NCBI GenBank assembly: GCA_040954595.2
Contig: CM082578.2
Coordinates: forward strand, 6,572,001 to 6,636,000
DNA from: Balanoglossus misakiensis
Lineage: Eukaryota > Hemichordata
Direction: 5' to 3'
DNA length: 64,000 nucleotides
Part shown: in pieces, positions 47,001 to 57,230 of the stretch
Position numbering within the stretch: the stretch's first letter is position 1
Layout: each line of letters begins with the position of its first letter
The notes under the pieces: model-generated
What the model was told of the DNA's origin: nothing
Databases searched by the model: none
Seen by the model: only the letters and a program-made list of their open reading frames with translations
Made by a program: the position numbers and the translations under genes

Positions 47001-47010
47001 CTTTATCCAT
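41056..47010 (-). CDS. GDI: Rab GDP-dissociation inhibitor, tandem copy B
   Basis: Nine exons with the same phases as copy A give 439 aa: 46966-47010, 44839-44946, 44161-44260, 43780-43917, 43111-43309, 42793-42924, 42110-42384, 41789-41988, 41056-41178. It keeps the GDI fold motifs ([23 protein letters not shown]), so it should still handle Rab-GDP, but it is the most diverged copy. Exon 6 reads [20 protein letters not shown] where A and C read [20 protein letters not shown]. Exon 3 ends FIMGKG where the others have FLMANG, and exon 1 has MDKEYD. The C-terminus stops four codons early (VQGD then stop). The frame is fully open, so this looks like a specialised or relaxed paralogue and not a pseudogene. 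Intron 2 holds a foldback insertion. Confidence 0.9.
44401..44714 (+). mobile_element. Foldback insertion in GDI B intron 2
   Basis: The segment 44402-44544 folds on itself: AGCAATAAAACACCCCCAGC and complementary GCTGGGGGTGTTTTATTGCT close arms of about 60 bases. A second inverted pair follows (44544-44567 and 44691-44714, ATTATGCCAGTATATTGA-like). GDI A (about 38460) and GDI C (about 53967) are continuous across the site, so the ~310 bases were inserted in B after duplication. No ORF. Confidence 0.82.
45597..45666 (+). repeat. Hairpin with 29-base arms in GDI B intron 1
   Basis: The left arm 45597-45625 starts CAGGGAACAGAGTAATAAAT; the right arm 45638-45666 is its complement with one mismatch; the loop is 12 A-rich bases. 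Confidence 0.9.
45734..46118 (-). other. Unidentified open frames of a dispersed repeat, GDI B intron 1
   Basis: Two overlapping minus-strand frames start at 46118 ([18 protein letters not shown], coiled-coil-like) and 46009 (containing [17 protein letters not shown]). A fragment of the first recurs at 21127-21181. This part of the intron is absent from GDI A and C. A transposon-derived coding remnant is likely; the family is not recognised. Confidence 0.4.
46770..46946 (+). mobile_element. Inverted-terminus element next to GDI B exon 1
   Basis: Orthologous in position to 39861-40041: termini GGTCGTTTCGGCGCTAA and TTAGTGCCGAAACGAC. It predates the A/B split of this region. Confidence 0.6.
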
Positions 47011-50000
47011 TTCTCGACGTCCAGAGTTTCCAATGGGCAATTGTTGCAGATGTATTAAAAGTACAAGATATACTGAATATCTCGCCTTCGAAAACTCCAA
47101 ATGGTCTCCACGCGGACGATTCACTCAGGGTAATAAGGATCAATACGCATTATTATAAATATAACAAAGAAAGCTGAAGACAAAGTCCAAACGACCTTCA
47201 CCTGGCGTGGACGATTCACTCAGGGTAGTAAAGATCAATACGCATTCTAGAATTACAATAAAGAAAGCTGAAGACACAGTCCCGAGTCCCAAACTTGAAT
47301 TTACAGAGATTGCGGGACAGGCGAATTTTAACGATCAGTTTCTGGCGTAATTGAGAAAAGTTGTAATATTCATACAAAACTTCGTGATATTGTAGAAGAT
47401 TTAAAAAAATTTTTCTTCATGTTGGGAAAATTTAGATTTTCAATATTACTTGAATAACAATTTTAAAGACTCACACACCTTCATGGTTGTCTGAGTATCA
47501 CTGACGTCATCCGTTATTCCACTATCAGTCCTTGAAGTGTTAAAGGCACATAAGCTGCAACTTTGGGGATAATTATCATATATTTTTTCCAAACTGTACT
47601 GCCTTTTTTCCATTAATTATGCTTGATACAAGCCAACATTTATGCTATTCTACATGCCTTGATCTTCCAGGTATTCAAACGTATCAAATCAGACCACATG
47701 TGAAACTTCCCCGTTTTCAACTTGATTAATGACGATGAGTACAGATCTCTTCCTGGTCTCTGAGCGGGCGGTTGAGTTGTTAACGGTGGTGTGGCTGTTC
47801 AACGCGAGTCGGTGGAACGAGGCCTCGATCGGTTTTCCGCTCGCGTAGTCTTGTAATTTTGAAAGAATTGTATTAACTTTCTGTCACACTGCATAATAAG
47901 TGTTTTATTTGATCGCACATTTCCGTAGCAATCAAAACCCATATTTTTTTATGTTCACTGATGAATTTAAGGCCCATGTCGTCTGAAATCATGTTATCCC
48001 AAAAAGGACAACAGATAGCCTCTAGTAAGAGGTCTTACGTGATGCAATCAGTCAACAACGTAGCTCCGTAAAAATGTGAAACGTCTTTAAATACAGAATC
48101 TTTTTATTTCGATTTGAAAATAAAAAAAGATACGCGTAACATTCACAGTTTTGTGAGGGGGCGCATCCAATCGCCAATACTATATTCATCATTATGTATT
48201 CTGTGGTTGTTGTTTTTTAAGTTGATTAACAACTCTCAAAATGTCTAGCTTTCGGCACCGCAAGATGAGCTTTTTGTGAACTTGCCATGTAAGTAAAGAG
48301 ATAATGACACCCCGTGTTTTACTTCATTTATACAGATGCATAGAAGAACATATCGATAGTGCGGACGTCTACTCAACCATACAGTATGTTTATAGGGAGA
48401 AGTCTTCTATTGGGTTTTCCGTGGCGTGGAATTTCGCCATGAATAATTTTGAATGCCTGAGTATATCGTCATTCTTTGTGCAAATTTCAAATTAGAGTTG
48501 TGTCCTCAGCGAATGAGTGGTGACTTGCATAAAGATGGCGATGACGTCATCTTTAATATGCAAGTCGGCCATTCCACTGCCTGATCGACTGTAACGTTTA
48601 CCAGTTGAGTGCGTCGGCGAGGGCGCTGTTGTTCAGTCAGAGGCGAAATGTAAGCATTTTCATCAAACGCATTTAGACTTTCGATATGTGCAGGGGTATG
48701 CGTGTGTGTATGTGATAGAGAGAGACAGAAGGGTTGGACATCGGGCCATGTCTTGTGTTATATCCGTTTAATACAGTACATACTCAAGCATCCACAAGAA
48801 ATGAAGATCATAAGTACACTTGCTGTAAAAGAGTCCACTGATCTATCTAAAGCCAGAAAACTTCAACAGCAACTGGGGAGTATACATTCACCACCAGACA
48901 CAAGATTAGAATTCAGATTAAAGATAATAACATGCTCTTCTTTTTTTAGCCAGTTCTTGTGCTACGATAAAGATAATTCAAATGTTCGATCTATGGTTGT
49001 TTTGTCTGATCTCAATTCACCCCCATTACTCCATAGTTCGCATGGTGTGGGGTCTCATCGCAGCAGTGCGATGGGGTTGGCCCCAACATGCGCAAGGGGA
49101 GATGGGTGAGAGAGCTGACATTTGGAAGTTTATATATTTACTTACACGGTAATCTACACTGAACAGTGACCAAATAAAATCACTTGACACCTCGGGAGAA
49201 ATCATCGTTCATCCCGCTTTGACATCATTATTATTCTATGGTCGCTTTATACTCTTCCCTTTTGTATGTTAATGATATGAATATTCCACGTGTCAAAGAT
49301 CATTTTTAAATCGCATAAAAATCATTTAGCATCCACGAATCTAAATATTGATGGATTATCTGAAAATGTGATCTATGAAAAAAAAAACTGATTTTGTCAT
49401 CCAATTCGCTGCTACCACTCCTTATGTTGTAGGTAATCTCTTAAAATAGGCGAAACCCAGAATTCAAATGTGCCCTGGTACAAACACTTTGAAAACTATG
49501 TGCGTAAAACGGCCATAGGAATACACATATTCTAACGTGCCTTTCACTTGCGGTTACTTGTTTGTACCCTAATCACATGACTCCTGCATTTTATCTATAA
49601 AACAGTAGAGTCTATGTGCATTCTGGGTAGGCATTTTGAGCAAAAGAAAAATAACAACAACTTAAACTTATTCATTTGAAAACAGCCACTCTGAATTTCC
49701 AGATGAATCAAGTCTAATGTGGAGGAAAAGAGAATGAACATTGCTGTTGTTATGCTGGTGGAAACCTAAAATATCGCTCTTAAAAGTTTCTTCTGAAATG
49801 CAATTCACATTTGGGAATGGAAAAAAACAGGCAGATATAGCTTGTTCTCACTTATCAGCAATGGTAGAGACTCCAAATTTTGTTCATTTCTGCTGCACTA
49901 TTTTCACATACACTGGTTTCTTTTATTCTGACAAGGACTGTTACAAGCAGGGTCCATACACAATACAGACATTCAAATTTCAAGACCATTCTGGAGTTTG

Positions 50001-50926
50001 CAATAGGTTTTCAAGGAGCAATTTCGGTCAAATATGTCATTTTCTATACATGCATAATTTTTGTGTAAAATCTGCGCAATAAGTGACTTCTACGACTACA
50101 CTCAAAATATCTGAGGACGGTGTGAATCCCTACATAATACAGTACCGTCTTTGAGAAATTTTTGATGTTTCTACATGTGCTTCAAACAAAAGAATTTCCT
50201 CTAATCATCCAGACTATCCCAGTTTTTAAAATTAATGAACTGGCTGCTGGCAGTAGCTGCAAGAAACGTCCTTTGTGAAAGCAAAAAAAAAAAAAAATAA
50301 TAATTCTCATGGACCTCTTCACCAGTCACTTAATGCCATTTGCGAACAGACTAGAACAGCCATGTTTACTGTAATATCATCATTCCTATAACCTGATCTA
50401 TTCAAGCATGTCATATTTTACCTGCTTCAATAATTCTTGGTTACTTCGCCAGACATGACCTAGAATAAAAAGCCTGACTGGCAATAGAGGGGAACTATAT
50501 CTATCACAGACATCTACACTAAGAATCTAACGGCATCTTCCAGGATGATGCCTGCATGACGTAAATCAACTCATCAAATATACAGCTCGTCTAGGTACAT
50601 TGCACTAAAATTTTTAGAAAAACAAAAGAAAGGGTCTAGACACATAACAATTAACGTCTGCTATTGAGAAGTATATGACACAGTGTGACCAATTTCTACA
50701 TCTAAGGCGAATTACATGTTCTGCTATAGGCATTCAATATTTCATTATATGTGAATCATTACTCATCCCAGTCACGTAATTATTTTGGAAAATTCTACAT
50801 TTAATCTTTTGGGGCTCAACCATGTAAAGCAGCATCATTGCAGAGGGCCTCACATATTTCATGAATATTTTTTATCAGACTCCATGATTTTTTTGCTATT
50901 TCTAGGCAGCGTCAAGTCTTGTATTC
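47011..50926. other. Spacer between GDI B and GDI C
   Basis: The first ~480 bases are GDI upstream DNA shared with copy A. The segment 47965-48640 is a decayed piece of aminopeptidase gene 3. From about 50430 the sequence is the GDI 3' flank shared with copy A. Between 48690 and 50430 I recognise nothing; ORFs at 48702-49109 and 49741-50082 lack support. Confidence 0.7.
47965..48640 (+). pseudogene. Decayed duplicate of aminopeptidase gene 3 exon 15 and flanking introns
   Basis: This segment aligns with 32055-32825 of gene 3. The exon-like part starts at 48336 after a TACAG acceptor and encodes [16 protein letters not shown], then WNFAMNNFE as in the parent. One codon is inserted after QYV, and a deletion of about 14 bases near 48459 removes the GTAAGT donor. 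No other aminopeptidase exon is nearby, so it cannot yield the enzyme. Confidence 0.88.
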
Positions 50927-53900
50927 TTACACAGCTTGGTCTAGGTCTTTCTGGACTCGAGAAAAGTCAAAAGGCTCTCCTGTCATACGTGTGTAGACTT
51001 CAAGAATGTTGTTACAAGTTGTCTCAAAGTGGGTGGTTGCATCATAAGATGAGGTGATGAAGACCTGAAAAAGGACACGATCAGGGAAAATGTTAACGGT
51101 ATATTTCATTAGCAGACATAATCACAATAATTGTGGTTTAGGCCTTCCGCTAAATTTTGGTTAATAAACCAAAACAAAGTCCACAATTGTTGCCACAAAT
51201 TATTTCCAATCTTACACTACATAAACAGCAATGCAAGATTCAACTACTTAAAATGGCATGTGTTATGCACAGTTGATCTTTGGTTCCCGACAAACTGTTC
51301 CGTTCTCAGACAAAATGATATTTTGCTTAGAATTTATATAGGAATGCCCACATCAAGAGACCTAGGCCATTGATATGATTAGTTGATTATCTGGCGTCGA
51401 GGACACAAGCAGAGGCAGACAGACAAGACAGACAGACAGACAAGACAGACAGACAGACAGACAAACCGCATTCTAGAAATGGCAAAAAACACCACTCAGA
51501 ATTAGGGTTGCATTCAATACCTTTGATTTGCTGCCATCATCAATTGGCTCGAAGATGTCATTGATAGTAACAAATTTCTCAAGTATGGGATCTAGGAGAT
51601 CAAGACCGGGTTTGAGTTCAGCTTCTGGGTTACTAGTCTCCACAGTGGTCGATACGAATGCTATGTGAAAGCCCTTTGCAGCCACTTGGTGAGAATCAGA
51701 AACTGATGCCACATAGATATCTGTGAATACGAGAACATTCAGACAACAACATTACCCAACACAGAAATCTAAAGTACGCTTATCAGAACAAAATTTCATG
51801 AAACAAGGATTCTTGGAATTTGAGTGTTTGTTTGCGACTTACCAGACTTCCTGTCCACTTGGCTATGTGGAATGATAATTTGACACGAGGTGCTGTTGCT
51901 GGTATTACCAATGGGGTGCTGCAGTAGACATATAGCACGGACCACTTCACCAACTTTCTTGACTTTGTCAGTTACATATGTTGGGTCACACACTACAGCT
52001 TTGCACTTGGCAGTCTCGCCCTGAGACGTGACTCCACACACTTGGCCATTTTCATCGTATACAAGTTCATCAATTTTTTTGTCCAACATGTAGGTGCCAC
52101 CATAAATGGCCGACAACCTGTTGAGTGCGACCACATTCGTCAACAGGTAAGTAAGCGCAACACGTTCACCCTCACATCTCACTTTCCCCATACACAAAAA
52201 CATTCTCACATCACGAGTTAGTAAGATGATCAAATTTCAGGATTAGAACGGTTTTGCCAAAAAAAAAAAAAAAAAACTATCATTTTTGAATGACATACTT
52301 TAAGTAGTAGTCATGAACCATATCCAGCATACATTCAGTGGCAAATGCTGGTAGTATGTACGAAGATATGATCATCTGATATAATAATGGCAACTATCTC
52401 TGGAGGAGCTATCATGTAACAAAAGATCTGCTTGAACAAAGACATTGTTCCTTTACACAGTCACTGGGCACAACATAAATGTACACTGCAGAAAACCTTA
52501 GCGTGTTTTGAATACTAACCTTGCAAAGCCCTGTGGCAGTTCACCTAGACCGTACAGTGGGTAGAGGTATGGTGACTTGCCATAGCGGGCTAGAGAGTCA
52601 CTGTACAGTTTGATCCTACTTATTGTCTCAAGACACGGTTCATCTAAGTAACTGTGGGGAGAATATTATACAAAGAAAATGTCACAAAAGGACAACAAAC
52701 ACACACAAATTAACTAGAACATCCCCAATAAACAATGCAATTGCAAAGCTTTCCTTCAAGATGGCCATGCTTCATCTCAACAGAATATTGGGCAGTTAAG
52801 ATGGAAGGGTCAACAAAGACATTCCCCATAACTGGGTAAACAAGTCCCATTCACAGGCTGCTTAAATTCTTCCAATATCAAAAAATCCTTAGTAAAACCC
52901 TCCATGCAAGTTTATACTTACCTATCACTTCTATGCAGTGCCAGAGCATGGCCTGTGATAGCCGCAGTGTTCTCGTCTACACCAAATTTGGCGTACACGT
53001 CCCTCATTGTGCTCGTCTTGGGGTCTATACCCTCCCATGTCTTGGGGTCCTCTTCATTGAAGTCATTTATAAAAATCACAAGTTTGCGAAATCGGCGCTT
53101 CTCAAATAACCCCATCAGACCTAGGGACAAGAAAGCATTGATGGCTCTTAAGATTAGGCAATACAGTAAAAATTTGGAAGATTCATCAATACAAAATGGG
53201 GAAAAACAATGGCCACGTTGGTTCATATATCAAAACAAAACTATGCCTCTGTATAGTCACAGTGCTACAATGTATGCTTGCGGACAGATGAATGGAGTTT
53301 GGCATCAAAGAGCTTGTAAACAGAAAATAGTCATGACTCATATCAAACACATTCCAGTTGGCCGAAATGAAAACAAAGACTTACATTTAACAGAAAGTTT
53401 AAAAACATGCAATAGAGAATTTAAAATTTACCTGTAGACAATGCTTCCTTTTCATTGCTGGGTACCTTGGCAATTTTTTTACCTCTTTTATAAACGTAAC
53501 TACCTTCTACAGACTTGAATTCCAAATATCTGGTAACACCGCTGTGGATCAACAATTTCACCAGTTGCCCTGGTAAGAAAAAGATAACATTATGGTAATT
53601 AATGGAAGAAATAACATTGTTCCTTATGTCTCTAGTTTTAAACTCAGTCACTGTATATCAAAATACAGTTCAGCCAACAATTGAAGGACAAATGAACGCA
53701 CCGTTTTCAGTATACTCACCATTAGCCATGAGAAATTTTGGAATAATATCGACATTCCAATCTCGGCCGCGACCAAGATTTTCGGGTACCTTCGACCCTG
53801 GAGAATACTTCTTGTATAACTGGAATTAAAAACAGAAACAGACCCTTTCAAGATTTCATGAAGGAAACCTGTGTCTGAACTATGGAATAACAATCATTGT

Positions 53901-56364
53901 AGCTAAAAATACAACACTGGTGAATAGTTTAACCATTACATTATAAATCATCACAATCAATATGTTGTTACTATGTACGACATTCCCACGTTACTTCCAT
54001 ATAACAAATTTTGGTGGGCAGGTAAACAATGGAAAACTGCATGTGTGCAGTTCATACAACTGCCGCCTGTCAACAATAAAGTTGCTGGGATACTTACGTC
54101 TTCTAAGGGAGTCAGTGATGCACTCTCTCCACCATAGTAAGGATTCTTATCCATGTGTAACACCTTACGACCACTTACTGACAAAATTCCACTAAGGACA
54201 CATTCCTGGAGTAAATAAAAACAAAACATTACAGAAAGAAATGAGTAAGTGTCACGTTATAGTTACACAGTGCTTTCCTTGTGTAGAAACAATATGTTTG
54301 TATTAGAAGTCACTGAGGGGAATATTGGTCTCAGTAAGTACACATGACATAATCATTATATAAATTAAACTTCATATAACACTGCCATTAATACAATATA
54401 TAATATCTTATAATATCTTATAAAAACTTGCATCCAAAGGTTTCTGGGTGAAAACAAATTCACACTACTAAATTCACTAATGTATTTATCAGCAGTAAAC
54501 AATATAATAGTAAAGAACTGGCCTGACATTCCCCCAAACCCTGAAAGACGTTCACTGATGCATGTCTGCATGGCTCCAGACATGACAACCAATGTAACAC
54601 TATGGATATCCAGCGTCCATATTGGATTGTATCAGCTGATTATTTGACATGCATATGTAAATACATTGAACTTATTATACCAAGTTTCAATGTTGTTCAG
54701 GCATCTCCGTATACTGCCTCCAGATGCACAGAGCCAGTGTTGGGATTTATTAACCCACCAGTTTCTTTATTATGTCAGTACCACAAAAACTTCCAGGCAT
54801 GTCTTCTACTCCAGTTTCACCACGAACATCTCATCGCCTCAGTAAATAGAATGTTCAGCCCCATTACCAAATCTTGCATGTACTGAGAAGGCTGCATTCC
54901 ATGAGTGCGGTGCACCTTTCATATTCCCAGGGGGTTAATCCTGCTTGCCTTCGATCTGCTTACAAGCTCAATCTATGGAGTTGTACTAATATTACAAGTT
55001 GTGGGCGGGGCAGCCTATACAGACTATTGGTTTCTGATACTTGCTGCACGTTTTTGACCATGCACCTTGCCAGCAGATGCACTTGTTGTTATTCTGCAGC
55101 ACCCATTAGCCAGAGCCACTTTTCAGTGGGATCCTGAATTTAAATGTGATCACTCTGCATGTACACTCTGTGTATATTTCCAAGAGTCTACATGTACATC
55201 ATACTGCATTACTGGTTAATACAATCATGTGATGTGTCATTTCCTACCAGAACAAGTGTTTTTTGAAAATATGAGTATAAAACTAATGTTATCAAGCCTT
55301 GATAAGCCACACAATGAAGCATTTCACACTTAAAATGAAACAAACGAGGTCTCTAGCAAAGCACTACAACAATGAAAATTGTACGGGTGACAAACATGTT
55401 TTATAATCTTACATATTTTCTTAAAATAGCCTGAAGTCCAAGATGAAAGAGACTCTTCTAATTGTATCTACCGTACACCTGTCCACCTCTATAAATTGTT
55501 TGTAATGTTTCTCCAATAAAAACTATTGGTGTAACTTTGACCCATGACTTGTGACCATAAATCACTGAAGTGCACGCACCAGTTCTCTACTACAAACACT
55601 CCGCCCACATACAAATCTCATAGAAACACGGAAATTGCAGCGAATATACATGTATATATTTCTTCTCAGCTGTACTGTACACTATTTTAGAACAAATTAT
55701 ACTTTCCATCAGGAACGGTGCGGCATCCGCCCTGTGTTAACAAAGCCAATATTGCCACATGTAGTCTGGGGCTATTATTGCATGATGTTACAATTAATCT
55801 GAATATTACAATGAATGGACATTTACAGGGTCGCATGAGCCAGAAAACCAGACATATCTCGCAACAAAATTTATTCTTTTACTACCACAAGAAATGTTAG
55901 TTAGAATCAGCAACGTGCCCCCACATAAAATGACAGCGGCGTAACAATGTACAAGTAAAATATTCATTGAATTATTTGTCACCGAGGAGCCTGAGTGAGG
56001 AAGGGAGGTGTTACCTGTGCTCTTTAACATTATTCATGTCATAATGTGATGATGTCATGCAAAATGAATTTTATGCCTTGTGATGCCACACAAAAACTTG
56101 TTATACGAAAATTATTTCCCAAGATAAACCAGAGTCGCTATTGTGAGCCTTTCTGGAGAAACAAAATTCCTGGATTATCCAATAACAAGGAATTATAACG
56201 GAGGACACACGATAACCAGACCCAGACTATCACATGCAAGTTACAGTGACAGGAACTGGGGAAGGCCGAATCAGGGCTGTGATATCGCCGGTACATGACA
56301 TTCAAAATATGCAACAAACCTTAAGACCAGTGCCAAGCACTATAACATCATATTCTTCATCCAT
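50927..56364 (-). CDS. GDI: Rab GDP-dissociation inhibitor, tandem copy C (most canonical)
   Basis: Nine exons give 444 aa: 56320-56364, 54098-54205, 53720-53819, 53432-53569, 52922-53120, 52520-52651, 51843-52117, 51521-51720, 50927-51064. All family hallmarks are present without the oddities of the other copies: [57 protein letters not shown], and HFETTC near the C-terminus. It is the likeliest housekeeping copy. GDI forms soluble complexes with prenylated Rab-GDP and returns it to donor membranes. Its 5' end faces RNF123 across 866 bp. The 3' flank is almost identical to that of copy A, and exon 7 is nearly identical in all three copies, which suggests recent duplication or conversion. Confidence 0.93.
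51414..51463 (+). repeat. (AGAC)n microsatellite in GDI C intron 8
   Basis: AGACAGACA-type units, the counterpart of 35666-35707 in GDI A. Confidence 0.85.
55430..55605 (+). repeat. Block in GDI C intron 1 matching the GDI B 3' flank
   Basis: Shared landmarks with 40905-41045 are AGCCTGAA, AAGATGAAA, TGTAATGTTTC-like, GTGTAAC, TTGACCCAT and GCACCAGTTCTC, in the same order. The two positions are not equivalent in gene structure. Confidence 0.6.
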
Positions 56365-57230
56365 TTCTCAAAGTATGGTCCCGAGTTTCCAGGGGCAACT
56401 GATGTAGAGATAATAAAAGTACAAGATTCAATAATATCTATCTCTCCTTCAAGAAATCCAAAATGGCCGTCACCCGGACAATTCACCCAGGCTAGTAAAG
56501 ATCAATACGCACGCTATAATTATAATAAAGGAAGCTAAAGGTTATCTCCAAAAACTGGAATTAACACAGATTGTGACCCAGGTTGTGGTTTTTATTAACG
56601 AATTTTAACCAAACGTTTCTGGAGAAATTTAGAAAAGTGATAAATGATAGATTTAAATGATACACATGCTTCCCATATGAGGAAGTATTTGAAACAGCGG
56701 ATGTATAAAATGACTGGAACACTACTTTCACCTCGTTCTCAAAAACATGCTGCATGTAACATGTTGATTTGTTCAATGTAATATTTACTGAAAAAATTAA
56801 GAATTTCTGTTCTCAAACGGAAAAAAATAGTTGATACCTCAGAGTATCAAAGTATGAATAATTATGCTTTATCACTTGCAGCATCATTTTCTAGAGAAAA
56901 AATGATTAAACAATATAAATTATGGTAGTCACTTCCTTGTCTTTACTGTTCTTATAAACATTGTGCATTCCCCTTGTCGAAAACACCAGAGATAACATCA
57001 ACTTCCCCCTCTTATACTTCCCCTCTGCTGCATCCAGGTATAGGTAACGCCCCCAAGTCCAAAGTAACAACACTACCTACGTTCTCAATGGAATGACCCA
57101 AAAGCCGATTTGTTAATTATTTTCTCCAGTGAGCAAAATGGCGACTTACACATTCAATATTTTTTATTTATTTTGAAGTGTCGTTCATCGAGTGCGCAGC
57201 AGTATTCTATGTACACCCCTTGTTTCTGAA
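56365..57230. promoter_or_regulatory. Head-to-head intergenic region of GDI C and RNF123
   Basis: 866 bases separate the two start codons, which point away from each other. The GDI-side ~250 bases match the upstream regions of GDI A and B. Near 57135-57145 an AAAATGGCGAC motif resembles a YY1/initiator-type element. No TATA box is clear on either side. Confidence 0.5.

Noticed and set aside
48702-49109. 135-codon ORF between GDI B and C
   Set aside because: No known domain, no paralogue in the window, and Pro/Ser-rich ends. I cannot exclude an exon but have no positive evidence.
49741-50082. 113-codon ORF between GDI B and C
   Set aside because: Low-complexity Phe/Ser-rich translation of AT-rich DNA with no homology recognised.
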